DNA of 28,177 nt from Vulcanimicrobiia bacterium (lineage in GTDB: Bacteria; Eremiobacterota; Eremiobacteria; Baltobacterales; Baltobacteraceae): contig JAMXLG010000297.1 of the NCBI GenBank assembly GCA_024281135.1, positions 1 to 28,177 of the forward strand, given 5' to 3'. This document shows positions 14,698 through 22,696 of the stretch, piece by piece (the first letter of the stretch is position 1; every line of letters starts with the position of its first letter). A program made the translations under genes and the position numbers. The notes under the pieces are model-generated. The model was not told where the DNA came from. It worked only from the letters and a program-made list of their open reading frames with translations, and did no database searches.

Positions 14698-15578
14698 GTG
14701 CTGGGAGCGCCGGAAGCGGTCGAACCACCACACAGCTTTACGGTCGCGACCACGGTTTTGGCAAGCGTGTCTTCGTGCTTTTGTCCATCGCTCTGCGCCC
14801 ATTCAACACCCTCTTTGAGGCTGTTGACCGGATTGTAACCGAGCGTGAGACCGGGAACGCGCGTGAGATCGATCTCATACGGATTCGTCGGCAAACCCGC
14901 GTTGATGACGGTGTCGTCGAATGGTTGCGGATGCAGCGGGTCGGACGTCGGCGCAATATTGTGTAGTGGATCGACACCGCCGGTATTGCGGTTCTGTCCG
15001 TCGCCGGCGATCGAATAGATGTAGCCGAAGCCTTCGTGCTGCATGTTCGCGAGCTGCTGCGTCTCAACGAAGCCATTGATAATATCGAGCGAGGCTTGTT
15101 GGTCCGCGAGCGACTGCATCAATTTGTTCTTGAGGTCCAAGGTGCGCTGATCTTCTTGATTCTGCGCCTTCGGAGGGAAGACCGACGGATCTTCGAGCAG
15201 CTTTTGAATCGCAAGCACGTTGTTCGCTAGCGGCGTTACTAGGTTTTCCATGTGAAGCACCGTCATGCTCTGCTGCGCTTCACTTTGGTTGAACTGCGCC
15301 ATCCCGTACTCTTTAAACATCGCCGGGCTCTGGCCGATCAGCTTATCGTTCTCGAGCAGCATGCCGATCGCGGGACGAATCTTCGTTGCAAGCGCGCTGC
15401 ACACCGGATGCACGACCGTGTGGTAGATTTCCGGTGGCGCCGTTCGAGTCGGAACCGGCGATGGTAATGCCTTGGGTTGCGGCGTCGGTGCTGCCGGGGC
15501 CGAAGCAATACAAGCGAGGAAGGCACCCAGAAGTGCCGCCGTCAGGACTCGGGCGGGGGTTATGCGCATGGTCCCCAT
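14661..15578 (-). CDS. Secreted protein of unknown function
   Basis: The 305-aa product begins with a signal peptide (MRITPARVLTAALLGAFLACIASAPAA, counted from the second Met) and a Pro-rich linker. It continues as a mostly helical region (about 50-190: IYHTVVHPVCSALATKIRP, NQSEAQQSMTVLHMENLV) and ends in a Ser/Pro/Ala tail. Two mature cysteines (HPVCSAL and VKLCGGS) could pair. The start is either the first ATG (15578) or the ATG at 15569. No family is recognised. It follows the pentapeptide gene by 33 bp on the same strand, so it may be last in the blaI operon. Its end overlaps the CHAD gene tail-to-tail. Confidence 0.75.
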   Translation of the reverse strand: MGTMRITPARVLTAALLGAFLACIASAPAAPTPQPKALPSPVPTRTAPPEIYHTVVHPVCSALATKIRPAIGMLLENDKLIGQSPAMFKEYGMAQFNQSEAQQSMTVLHMENLVTPLANNVLAIQKLLEDPSVFPPKAQNQEDQRTLDLKNKLMQSLADQQASLDIINGFVETQQLANMQHEGFGYIYSIAGDGQNRNTGGVDPLHNIAPTSDPLHPQPFDDTVINAGLPTNPYEIDLTRVPGLTLGYNPVNSLKEGVEWAQSDGQKHEDTLAKTVVATVKLCGGSTASGAPSTQAPVASPSPKP

Positions 15579-15611
15579 TCTACTACGTCAACGCAAGACC
15601 AACCCTGTGCG

Positions 15612-16403
15612 TTACTCCGGGAGGACTGCCCCTTCTAAGGAAGAGCTGCTGTATTGCCGGATCGTCGCGGCATCGGCCGGGCTGCAGTTCCACGAGCCGT
15701 GATTGCTGTCGCACAGTCGCGCACCGGTGAACTTCGCGCCATGCACGTCGGCGCCGGAAAGCCGGATACAGTCGGTGCGGCGCTCGATCACCGTCCCGTC
15801 AGTGTCCCAGGTGTTGTGCCAGCAGACGGCAGCGTTCGTGAAGTCCGTGCCGCGTAAGTTCGCGTCGCGGAAATTCGCGCCGATCAGTTTTGCGTTGGTG
15901 AAGCGCGCTGAGGATGCGTCGACGCCTTCCATATTGGCCCCGGTGACCTCGATGTTCGACAGATCGTGACCGCGCAATTGTGCACCGCGCAGATTGCAGC
16001 CGGTACAGTTATTGAGCACTGCACGCAGCTCGGCGTCGCTCATGCCCTGCAACGCGTCGCGAAGATCCGCGCCCGTCAACTTGAGCCCGTTGAAATGCGC
16101 ACCGCTCAAATGCGCTCCACGAAACGAACAGCCGGTGCAATTGACGTTCGTGAAATTTACGCCGCGCAGATCGGCATCGCGAAAATTCGCACCGGTCAGG
16201 TTCGAGCCACTGAAGTTCGCGTTACGAAGATTCGCGCCATGGAAGTTCGCCCCGAGGTAGTCGACGTTTTGGAAATCGCGTCCTTGGAGATCGGCCTCGG
16301 AAAAATTGCAGCCCATGCAATTCGTTGGTTTTGCATCGGCGGGTCCGATGAGCGTGTAGGAGAACAGAGCCAGCGCGCAAAGCGCAAGCGCAAGTGCCTT
16401 CAT
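15612..16403 (-). CDS. Secreted pentapeptide-repeat protein
   Basis: After a clean signal peptide (1-24, ending in ADA) the 263-aa product consists of A(D/N)LXX pentapeptide repeats (GANFHGANLRNANFSGSNL and so on), expected to form a right-handed quadrilateral beta helix. A short helical interruption, GMSDAELRAVLNNC, near the middle separates two repeat blocks. Three CxGC motifs (NCMGCNF, NCTGCSF, NCTGCNL) precede repeat runs. The same block-helix-CxGC-block plan occurs in the C-terminus of the adjacent M56 protein, so the two are paralogous. Near the C-terminus extra cysteines appear (VCWHN, TDCIRL, LCDSN, WNCSP). It lies 25 bp after the M56 gene in the same operon. Confidence 0.9.
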   Translation of the reverse strand: MKALALALCALALFSYTLIGPADAKPTNCMGCNFSEADLQGRDFQNVDYLGANFHGANLRNANFSGSNLTGANFRDADLRGVNFTNVNCTGCSFRGAHLSGAHFNGLKLTGADLRDALQGMSDAELRAVLNNCTGCNLRGAQLRGHDLSNIEVTGANMEGVDASSARFTNAKLIGANFRDANLRGTDFTNAAVCWHNTWDTDGTVIERRTDCIRLSGADVHGAKFTGARLCDSNHGSWNCSPADAATIRQYSSSSLEGAVLPE

Positions 16404-16428
16404 CGATTATCCGTCCTTGTTTAGAAGA

Positions 16429-18531
16429 CTAGACTTTCCAGATCGCGCCGCTCATGTTCGATCCGGTGAGCGACGTGTGAGAGAGATCGACGCCGCGTAG
16501 ATCGGCGCCGTGCAGATTACATCCGGTAAGGTCAGCGTTATTGAGATTCGCTCCGGCGAGCTTTGCGTGCGAGAGGTTTGCGCCGGTCAGCTCCGCGCCG
16601 GAGAGATTCGAATTGCGAAGATCTGCGTCGGCGAGATTCACGCCGGTGAGATGCAGGCCGCGCAGATCCATTCCATAGAGGTTAGCCCCGGCAAAGTTGC
16701 AGCCTTCGCACGAGTTCAAGATGTTGCGCGTTTGGTCGGGCGAAAGCCCTTTGACGTCGATATCACAGCCCGTAAGGCGAGCACCGTCGAAATTCACACC
16801 TTGTAAGCGCGCGCCGCGCATGTTGCAGCCTTCGAGATCAGCGCCGCGGAACGATGCGTTACGCAGGTCGGCGTCTCTGAAGTTCGTGCCGGTCATCTGG
16901 GCGTTATCGAAACGAGCGCCTTGCAAGTTCGCATTCTCGAAGTTGGCGCCTTCCATCGAGCGGTTCGAAAAATCGCGCCCGCTCAAGTTCGCGTCGGCGA
17001 AGTTGCACCCGGTGCATCCGTCCACGTTTTTCGATTGAGCCACCGATTTGCCGGCGGTCTTCAGCGCGCGTTGTACAGTCGCACCGATATTCGGAATGCC
17101 GCTCATGTCCGAATCGCCGTCCATTGACGAACCAGCGTTTGACAGCGTTTTGGGGGCGCTTGCGACCATGTGCGGAAGCGACGGTGTCATCGGCGTTATC
17201 GGCGTCTTCGGGGTCCACGCATGCACGTGTTCGACGTGATGTACCGGTGCCGCCGTCGGTGCTGCCGTCACAGCCGGCGCTGCAACGGTCTGCTGCGCGA
17301 CCTTCGTCACGGCGGCGACGGCCTTGGTCTCGTGCTTCTCGATCTTCGGCTGCGCGACGACTTTGGGCGCTTCCATTTTCGCCATCGCGGGTGGTGCCGG
17401 CGACGCCGGTGACTCCGGCGTTGCAGGCGTCGTGAACGCGATGCTCGGCGTCATCAAGCGCAGGACGATGAAGACGGCGATCAATGCCGCGACGACGCTT
17501 CCCGCAACACTCGGTGCAATCGTAGAACCGATCGCGCGTCCGGTGCGCAACAAGCGCTCGATACGAATCGAGATATTCTTACGCGTGACGAACACGCCGG
17601 GCGCCGGCATCGGGCGATGCGGCCACGCCGTCATTTCTGCCATTTTCGTCAAGCAGAAGGCGTAGGGACGAACTTGACCCGTGAGCTGCAGCACGTAGTC
17701 GTCGCACGCCACTTCGCGCTCGACATCCATCTGGCGGGAGATGAACCACACGGCGGGATTGAAGAACAGCAGCGCGGAGGCGATGCGTTGAATGGCGTTC
17801 GTCCAATCGTCGCCACGCAGCAGATGTCCGAGTTCGTGCAGGCTGATTTGATCGATCTCGGTGGGTTCGAGCGAGTGTACCAAGTGCGACGGCAAGAGCA
17901 CCATCGAATCGAACAGTCCGACGGCAATCGGTACTTCGATCTCATCGGAAACGCAGATGCGGACGTCACGCGAACCCTTGAGCGCGTTCATCCACCGCGG
18001 CATCGAGTCGCGATACTCAACGGAGAGCGGGAGCGAGTCGTGCTTGAGACGTTCGAGTGCGAGAAACGCGACGATCAAGCGCACGAGGATCACGAGCGCG
18101 GCGAGCAGCCACACGGCGAAAATCAGCGGCGCGACAAATTCGGGCACGCGCACGTGCAGCGTCGGCGCCAAGATGTGCGGTGCGGTCGACACGGGAGTGG
18201 ACGCAGACTTCGAGGCGCTCACCGGAGCCGAGGCAGTATGCGTTTGCGCGGGCTTGGAAACAGTGCGCATCGGTGCGGTCGTCGAGGTCGCCGTTTTTGC
18301 CGGAGCGGCCGTCTCGACGCTCACGCGCGAGAGGCTTGTCATCACCGGAACGACCAGTACCGCGAGTAATGCGAGGGACCACACGGCGTAGCGCGTGGTC
18401 GCGTTCGCATTTCGGAAGATGTAGAGCGCGACCCAGGTCAGGAACGCAATGAGCGCGCCCTGCCAGAGGCCGTTAATGAGAATCGCAATTCCGATTCGCG
18501 CTATCGGCCCGAGCAGCTCGAAGTGAGCCAT
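16429..18531 (-). CDS. BlaR1-like M56 metalloprotease fused to a pentapeptide-repeat domain
   Basis: This is a membrane-embedded sensor protease. TM segments lie at about 14-38, 46-68 and 132-156, with a further hydrophobic segment at about 330-355. The zinc motif HELGH is at 232-236, and EREVACDDYV near 271 matches the M56 pattern in which the Glu supplies a ligand. In place of the penicillin-binding sensor domain of BlaR1 there is a Pro/Ala/Lys-rich linker (about 370-500) and then about 197 residues of pentapeptide repeats (504-700). These are split by a helix, LSPDQTRNILNSCEGC, with CxGC motifs at the start of each block. GGAAG overlaps the blaI stop just before the ATG. Directly after blaI, it is the probable protease that inactivates that repressor. 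The signal sensed is unknown. Confidence 0.92.
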   Translation of the reverse strand: MAHFELLGPIARIGIAILINGLWQGALIAFLTWVALYIFRNANATTRYAVWSLALLAVLVVPVMTSLSRVSVETAAPAKTATSTTAPMRTVSKPAQTHTASAPVSASKSASTPVSTAPHILAPTLHVRVPEFVAPLIFAVWLLAALVILVRLIVAFLALERLKHDSLPLSVEYRDSMPRWMNALKGSRDVRICVSDEIEVPIAVGLFDSMVLLPSHLVHSLEPTEIDQISLHELGHLLRGDDWTNAIQRIASALLFFNPAVWFISRQMDVEREVACDDYVLQLTGQVRPYAFCLTKMAEMTAWPHRPMPAPGVFVTRKNISIRIERLLRTGRAIGSTIAPSVAGSVVAALIAVFIVLRLMTPSIAFTTPATPESPASPAPPAMAKMEAPKVVAQPKIEKHETKAVAAVTKVAQQTVAAPAVTAAPTAAPVHHVEHVHAWTPKTPITPMTPSLPHMVASAPKTLSNAGSSMDGDSDMSGIPNIGATVQRALKTAGKSVAQSKNVDGCTGCNFADANLSGRDFSNRSMEGANFENANLQGARFDNAQMTGTNFRDADLRNASFRGADLEGCNMRGARLQGVNFDGARLTGCDIDVKGLSPDQTRNILNSCEGCNFAGANLYGMDLRGLHLTGVNLADADLRNSNLSGAELTGANLSHAKLAGANLNNADLTGCNLHGADLRGVDLSHTSLTGSNMSGAIWKV

Positions 18532-18534
18532 GCG

Positions 18535-18918
18535 TTACTTCCCTTCGTCGTACCGTTCGATCAACGAGCGCAGCCGTTCGAGTTCGTCGTCCGACGGCCG
18601 TTCGTTCTCAATAAGACGTAGCGCCAAAGCGCCCGCATTGTTTCCAAAAAATTTGGAAACGACTTGTTTGACAGCCGACTGTGCCGCCGCCTCGCGAGCA
18701 ATCAGCGGATAATAGATGTAAGCGCGTCCGGCTTCCTCGTGGGCGACATGGCCCTTTTGCTCGAGGATCCGCAGCGTCGTGAGGACGGTGTTGTACGCCA
18801 CTGGAGGCGGGGGCATCGTTTCCGCGACTTCCGCGACGCTGCCGCGTCCAAGGCGCCAAAGCACCTCCATGATGCGCAACTCGCCTTCCGTAAGGGTGGG
18901 ACTCTTCTTTCGGGCCAA
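18535..18918 (-). CDS. BlaI/MecI-family transcriptional repressor
   Basis: The 127-aa winged-helix repressor has LTEGELRIMEVLWRLG, VAYNTVLTTLRILEQKG and RAYIYYPL, all typical of BlaI/MecI/CopY proteins, and a C-terminal dimerisation helix. VVSKFFGNNAGAL lies where BlaI proteins are cleaved by their cognate M56 protease. The only suitable start is TTG at 18918, with GAGG nine bases upstream. It is first in the operon with the M56-pentapeptide gene and is probably autoregulated through the dyad over its own -35. Confidence 0.93.
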   Translation of the reverse strand: MARKKSPTLTEGELRIMEVLWRLGRGSVAEVAETMPPPPVAYNTVLTTLRILEQKGHVAHEEAGRAYIYYPLIAREAAAQSAVKQVVSKFFGNNAGALALRLIENERPSDDELERLRSLIERYDEGK

Positions 18919-18952
18919 TGTAAGCTACCTCGCTCCTAATTCTTTAAGAGTT

Positions 18953-18981
18953 ACGATAGCATCGCCTTCTTAGTTTGTCAA
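18953..18981 (-). promoter_or_regulatory. blaI operon promoter
   Basis: On the minus strand TTGACA (18981-18976), a 17-bp spacer and TATCGT (18958-18953) form a good sigma70-type promoter. About 34 nt lie between the -10 and the TTG start of the blaI-like gene. Confidence 0.75.
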
Positions 18982-18985
18982 CTAA
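18970..18985. promoter_or_regulatory. Probable BlaI operator
   Basis: TTAGTT-TGTC-AACTAA is a perfect 6+6 dyad that straddles the -35 hexamer of the blaI promoter. Its position suits an autorepressor. The sequence differs from the classical staphylococcal TACA/TGTA-type operator, so the assignment rests on position and symmetry. Confidence 0.65.
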
Positions 18986-18997
18986 TATTTTAAGAGA

Positions 18998-19510
18998 TTA
19001 AATCGCGGCGGCCGCTTGGTCGCCGATGTGCTCGAGCTGCTGCTTCTCATCACCCGAGATGACCATCGTTAGGTCGAGCATGATGATGAGCCGCTCGGCC
19101 ATCTTGCCGACGCCTTGAATGTACTCGGTGCCGACGCCCGCAATCATTTCCGGCGCATCCTCGACGTTTTCGATCGGGAGATTGAGCACTTCGCTGACGC
19201 TGTCGACCACGATGCCCACGCGCTTGCTTCCGATTTCGGTGACGATGATACGCGTGCTCTTGGTCGCATCGGTGCGCGGCATGCCGAAGCGCGTGCGAAG
19301 GTCGATGATCGGAATCAGCTGGCCGCGCAGATTGATCACGCCTTCCATGAAGCGCGGCGCGCGAGGCACATGCGTGATCTCCACCAAACGAATGATTTCT
19401 TGGACCTGCGAGATGTCAACGCCGTACTCTTCCGTCGCGAGTTTGAACGAGACGACTTGCACGACCTCGCCGGAGAGTTGCTGCTTGTTTTCTGCTTTGA
19501 CGTCTGCCAT
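18998..19510 (-). CDS. cheW: Chemotaxis coupling protein CheW
   Basis: CheW links chemoreceptors to the CheA kinase in the polar array. The 170-aa product shows the CheW beta-barrel pattern: VVSFKLATEEYGVDISQVQEII, VPRAPRFMEGVINLRGQLIPIIDLR and VGIVVDSVSEVL. The C-terminal 15 residues (DEKQQLEHIGDQAAAAI) extend slightly beyond the core. It starts 6 bp after the cheA stop, and GGGAG at the cheA end serves as its ribosome site. It is the last gene of the flagellar-chemotaxis run; the next gene downstream, the blaI-like repressor, has its own promoter. Confidence 0.96.
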   Translation of the reverse strand: MADVKAENKQQLSGEVVQVVSFKLATEEYGVDISQVQEIIRLVEITHVPRAPRFMEGVINLRGQLIPIIDLRTRFGMPRTDATKSTRIIVTEIGSKRVGIVVDSVSEVLNLPIENVEDAPEMIAGVGTEYIQGVGKMAERLIIMLDLTMVISGDEKQQLEHIGDQAAAAI

Positions 19511-19516
19511 GGCTGA

Positions 19517-21520
19517 TTAGACTCCCGAGAATTCTACGCGCGCGACTTTGCCGCTCACGTGTGCTTCACTGACGAGCGAATGAACGTCGATGATCAACGA
19601 GATCGAGCCGTTACCGAGAATCGTCGCGCCGGAAATACCCGGGATACGGCCGACGACATCGGAGAGCGGCTTGATGACGATCTCTTGCTCGCCTTCGAAC
19701 GAATCGACGACGAGACCAACTTGCCGTCCTTGAAGACCGACGATCACGATCATTACCTTGTCCGGATCGCGTCGACCGCCGAGTTCGAAGAGTTCGGCGA
19801 TGCGCACGAGCGGGACAACTTGTCCGCGCAACGTGATCACTTCGTTGCCGTGGACGGTACGCACGTCGGCCATCTCGACGCGCTGCGATTCGATGACCGA
19901 GTCGAGCGGAATCGCGTAGAGCTCGTCGACGACGCGCACGAGCAGCGCCTGAATGATCGCGAGCGTCAGTGGCAGCTTGATCGTAAAGCGCGTCCCTTGA
20001 CCGGGCGCCGTTTCGACGTCGAAGACGCCTTTGAGGCGCGTGATGTTCCGCTTGACCACGTCCATACCGACACCACGTCCGCTGACATCCGAAACAACTT
20101 CGGCGGTCGAGAAGCCCGGCGTAAAAATCAAGTCCACGATCTCGCGATCGGTCAACCGGTCGTCCGCCGAAATCAAGCCTTGCTTGAGTCCGCGCGCGCG
20201 AACTTTTTCGAGATTGATGCCGCCGCCATCGTCGGCAACTTCGATGATGATCTGGTTGCCTTCGTGATAGGCGTTGAGCGAGATCGTGCCGACGCGCGGT
20301 TTTCCCAAGCGCTCGCGTTCGTCCGGCGGTTCGATACCGTGATCGACGTTGTTGCGCAACAAGTGCATCAACGGCTCGCCGACTTCATCGACGATCGTCT
20401 TGTCGAGATCCGTCTCCGCACCGGAAATCACCAACTGCACTTCTTTGCCGCGCGCTTTGGCGACGTCGCGCACGAGGCGCGGGAACCGGTCGAATACCTG
20501 ACCGATTGGCACCATGCGCACTTTCATGATCGACTCTTGAATTTCGTTCGTCGTTCGCGCGAGCAGCGCTGCAGAATCCGCGAGATCTTTCGCAAGCGGC
20601 GCAATGATGCCCTGAGCGGCACCGCCGGCACCGCCGACCTTATCGTTCATCAACCGCTCGAGCGTATTCGCGATATCCGAAATACGCGTGCGATTGATCA
20701 CCAGCTCACCGACGAGATTGAGCAACGCATCGAGCCGCTCGATATCCACGCGAATCGTCTGGTGAATCGACGAGCGCTTTTGATCGCCGTTCGTCGCAGG
20801 CTTTTGCGGCGCGGGGGCCGGCGTCGCTTTCGGAATCTCAGGCTTGATCGCTCCGACTGGTTCTGCCGGAAGTTCCATGATAAATGCTTCGGGCGCCGGC
20901 GCAACAACACTGGGCTCTTCGAACGCAGGCACCGTGTCGGAAACGACCGGTGCAGCCGGCGCATTTCCGGCTTGCGCTTGCGCGAGTAGCCGTTCTACTT
21001 CCGCCTCAAACGCCGCAACGTCGGCATCACTCGCCTGTTCTTCGTGGGCCGTAGCCTCGTCAAACGACTGCTCTTGTCCGGTGCGGCCTTCGATGACGTG
21101 CGACGTCTGCTCGTAAATCGCAGTAAAACTGTCGAGCTTGACGATGTACTCGTCCACGCCGTGCGGCGCTGCTTCTTGGCCGATCGAGCCCTGAACGAGT
21201 GCGGTGAGCAGATCGCGACCGGTAAACAGAATGTCAACCGCACTCTCCGAGAGCGGCATCCGGTCTTTCCGTAGCAGATCGCACAGATTCTCGAGTTTAT
21301 GCGCTAAGCCCTGAACGTCAGCAAAGCCCAACATCCCGGAGCTTCCCTTGACCGTATGCAGCGCACGAAAGAGGGAGTTAATGATCTCCGGATCATTAAC
21401 TCCCGAATTCACACCTTCTTCGAGCTTGAGAAGATCAGCATCAATCTGCTGAAGCAACTCTTCCGCTTCATCGCGGAAATAAGAGATGAACTCCTCGCGA
21501 TTAAAGAGTTCGTCACTCAT
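19517..21520 (-). CDS. cheA: Chemotaxis histidine kinase CheA
   Basis: CheA autophosphorylates and passes phosphate to CheY. Starting at MSDELFNREE (ATG at 21520) it has 667 aa. The P1 HPt domain has the phospho-His H55 in LFRALHTVKGSSGMLGF. A Pro/Glu/Ala-rich region follows where P2 normally sits, with no clear CheY-binding domain. P3 dimerisation helices include IRVDIERLDALLNLVGELVINRTRI. The P4 HATPase has N box LLRNNVDHGIEPP, DDGGGI and GRGVGMDVV, and the P5 CheW-like domain is at the C-terminus. An upstream in-frame ATG at 21580 is unlikely. A 105-nt gap separates it from cheC. Confidence 0.95.
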   Translation of the reverse strand: MSDELFNREEFISYFRDEAEELLQQIDADLLKLEEGVNSGVNDPEIINSLFRALHTVKGSSGMLGFADVQGLAHKLENLCDLLRKDRMPLSESAVDILFTGRDLLTALVQGSIGQEAAPHGVDEYIVKLDSFTAIYEQTSHVIEGRTGQEQSFDEATAHEEQASDADVAAFEAEVERLLAQAQAGNAPAAPVVSDTVPAFEEPSVVAPAPEAFIMELPAEPVGAIKPEIPKATPAPAPQKPATNGDQKRSSIHQTIRVDIERLDALLNLVGELVINRTRISDIANTLERLMNDKVGGAGGAAQGIIAPLAKDLADSAALLARTTNEIQESIMKVRMVPIGQVFDRFPRLVRDVAKARGKEVQLVISGAETDLDKTIVDEVGEPLMHLLRNNVDHGIEPPDERERLGKPRVGTISLNAYHEGNQIIIEVADDGGGINLEKVRARGLKQGLISADDRLTDREIVDLIFTPGFSTAEVVSDVSGRGVGMDVVKRNITRLKGVFDVETAPGQGTRFTIKLPLTLAIIQALLVRVVDELYAIPLDSVIESQRVEMADVRTVHGNEVITLRGQVVPLVRIAELFELGGRRDPDKVMIVIVGLQGRQVGLVVDSFEGEQEIVIKPLSDVVGRIPGISGATILGNGSISLIIDVHSLVSEAHVSGKVARVEFSGV

Positions 21521-21625
21521 TTTGAAGGCGCTCCGCGCACAAACGCGTTGGCTAGCATTGACTCCCCTAGGGCGCGCCAATTTAACATTTCGTCGTTAGC
21601 CTTGTCCCATCGGGACCACGCCGTA
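21521..21625 (-). other. cheC-cheA intergenic leader with small hairpin
   Basis: This 105-nt gap is unusual in an otherwise coupled cluster. GTCCC-ATC-GGGAC (21604-21616) forms a perfect 5-bp hairpin just after the cheC stop codon without a T-tract. No clear promoter is seen. Confidence 0.4.
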
Positions 21626-22234
21626 CTACTCGACGCCGAAGACCGAGAGTAGTGGTCCGAGCGATCCCGTCTCGGGAATCAAGATGAATTGACCGGCGAC
21701 TTCTTTTTCTTTATCCAAGAACGAAGACTCGATCAAGAACACATCTTGATCCGGCAGAATCGACATCAACGTGCGGAACGCAGCCTGCACCGTGCCGTAC
21801 GAAAGTGTCGGCACCGACGGCAACAGATTCGATCCCGTCAACTGAATGATCGCCGTCAAGTATGAGCCGGCAATGATGTTGCCGAGCTCTTTGAGCGTCG
21901 AATCCGCGATCGAATCGAAAATTTGAATGTCGCCGATTACGCGGTGGAGGAATTGGCTGACGAAGTCCAGCGCTTGTTCACGATCGAACAGCACGACCAT
22001 CTGGCCCGGTGCTTCGCCGCGCACGTACATGTGCAGCGCTGCAACAGTGCGATTCTCGTGGCCGACTCTCGATGCGAGATCGCGGAACTTGATGACATCG
22101 ATGCGCGGTTCGCTCAAATTGATCTTCGTGTTGAGCAACTGCGAAAGCGCGGTCGCGGCATGCCCCGCGCCGATGTTGCCGACTTCTTTCAGCGCGTCCT
22201 TTTGAAGATCGTTGAGTTGCATGCCGCCACTCAT
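21626..22234 (-). CDS. cheC: CheC-type CheY-P phosphatase
   Basis: CheC proteins dephosphorylate CheY-P. The 202-aa product has two active-site repeats of the family, DALKEVGNIGAG (Glu17, Asn20) and DSTLKELGNIIAG, plus the end motif FILIPETGSL. ATGA overlap with the cheY stop fixes the start at 22234 and implies coupled synthesis with its substrate. No cheD partner lies in the window. Confidence 0.93.
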   Translation of the reverse strand: MSGGMQLNDLQKDALKEVGNIGAGHAATALSQLLNTKINLSEPRIDVIKFRDLASRVGHENRTVAALHMYVRGEAPGQMVVLFDREQALDFVSQFLHRVIGDIQIFDSIADSTLKELGNIIAGSYLTAIIQLTGSNLLPSVPTLSYGTVQAAFRTLMSILPDQDVFLIESSFLDKEKEVAGQFILIPETGSLGPLLSVFGVE

Positions 22235-22593
22235 GACAGCACCTTTTGAATCGTTTCCAGAATTTTCGGTGGCTGGAACGGTTTGGTGATGAACGATTTC
22301 GCGCCGGCTTGAATCGCCTCGACGACCAAAGCCTGCTGACCCATCGACGTGCACATGATGATCTTCGCGTTGGGATCGCCTGCAACGATTTGCTTCACTG
22401 CGGTGATGCCGTCCATTTCCGGCATAACCATGTCCATCGTCACGAGGTCTGGTTGAAGCTGCTTGTACTTCTCAACCGCCTCCACACCGTTTTGGGCCTC
22501 TCCGACGACATCAAAGCCGTTCTTGGATAGGATCCCTTTAATCATCATCCGCATGACGACGGCATCGTCGACGATGAGGACTCTCTTGCTCAT
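22231..22593 (-). CDS. cheY: Chemotaxis response regulator CheY
   Basis: This is a single-domain receiver of 120 aa. It has the acidic pair D9/D10, the phospho-acceptor D54 in DLVTMDMVMPEMDG, T82 in IIMCTSMG and K104 in FITKPF. The start at 22593 is supported by GGGAG six bases upstream; an in-frame upstream start at 22632 is not. A sigma28-like promoter lies about 70 bp upstream. CheA-P is the expected phosphodonor, and the flagellar switch the expected target. Confidence 0.95.
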   Translation of the reverse strand: MSKRVLIVDDAVVMRMMIKGILSKNGFDVVGEAQNGVEAVEKYKQLQPDLVTMDMVMPEMDGITAVKQIVAGDPNAKIIMCTSMGQQALVVEAIQAGAKSFITKPFQPPKILETIQKVLS

Positions 22594-22660
22594 CCGTAGC
22601 TCCCAAGACGAAGTGCAAATGAGGAAAGGCACAAACGTGCCTCACGCCATCCTTTAGCAA

Positions 22661-22688
22661 CCATCGGCTAAAGAATCGCGCTTCTTTA
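22661..22688 (-). promoter_or_regulatory. Sigma28 (FliA/SigD)-type promoter for cheY-cheC
   Basis: The minus strand reads TAAA (22688-22685), 16 bp, then GCCGATGG (22668-22661), close to the flagellar sigma consensus TAAA-N15-GCCGATAA. A dyad CTTTAGC-N8-GCTAAAG (22652-22673) is centred on the -10. A second hairpin, GGCAC-AAAC-GTGCC, is at 22628-22641 in the leader. Confidence 0.6.
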
Positions 22689-22696
22689 TGGTTGGA

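Noticed and set aside
19559..20989. 476-codon plus-strand reading frame opposite cheA
   Set aside because: cheA is certain from its kinase motifs; the antisense frame is a low-complexity Arg/Asp-rich shadow, common in GC-rich genes.
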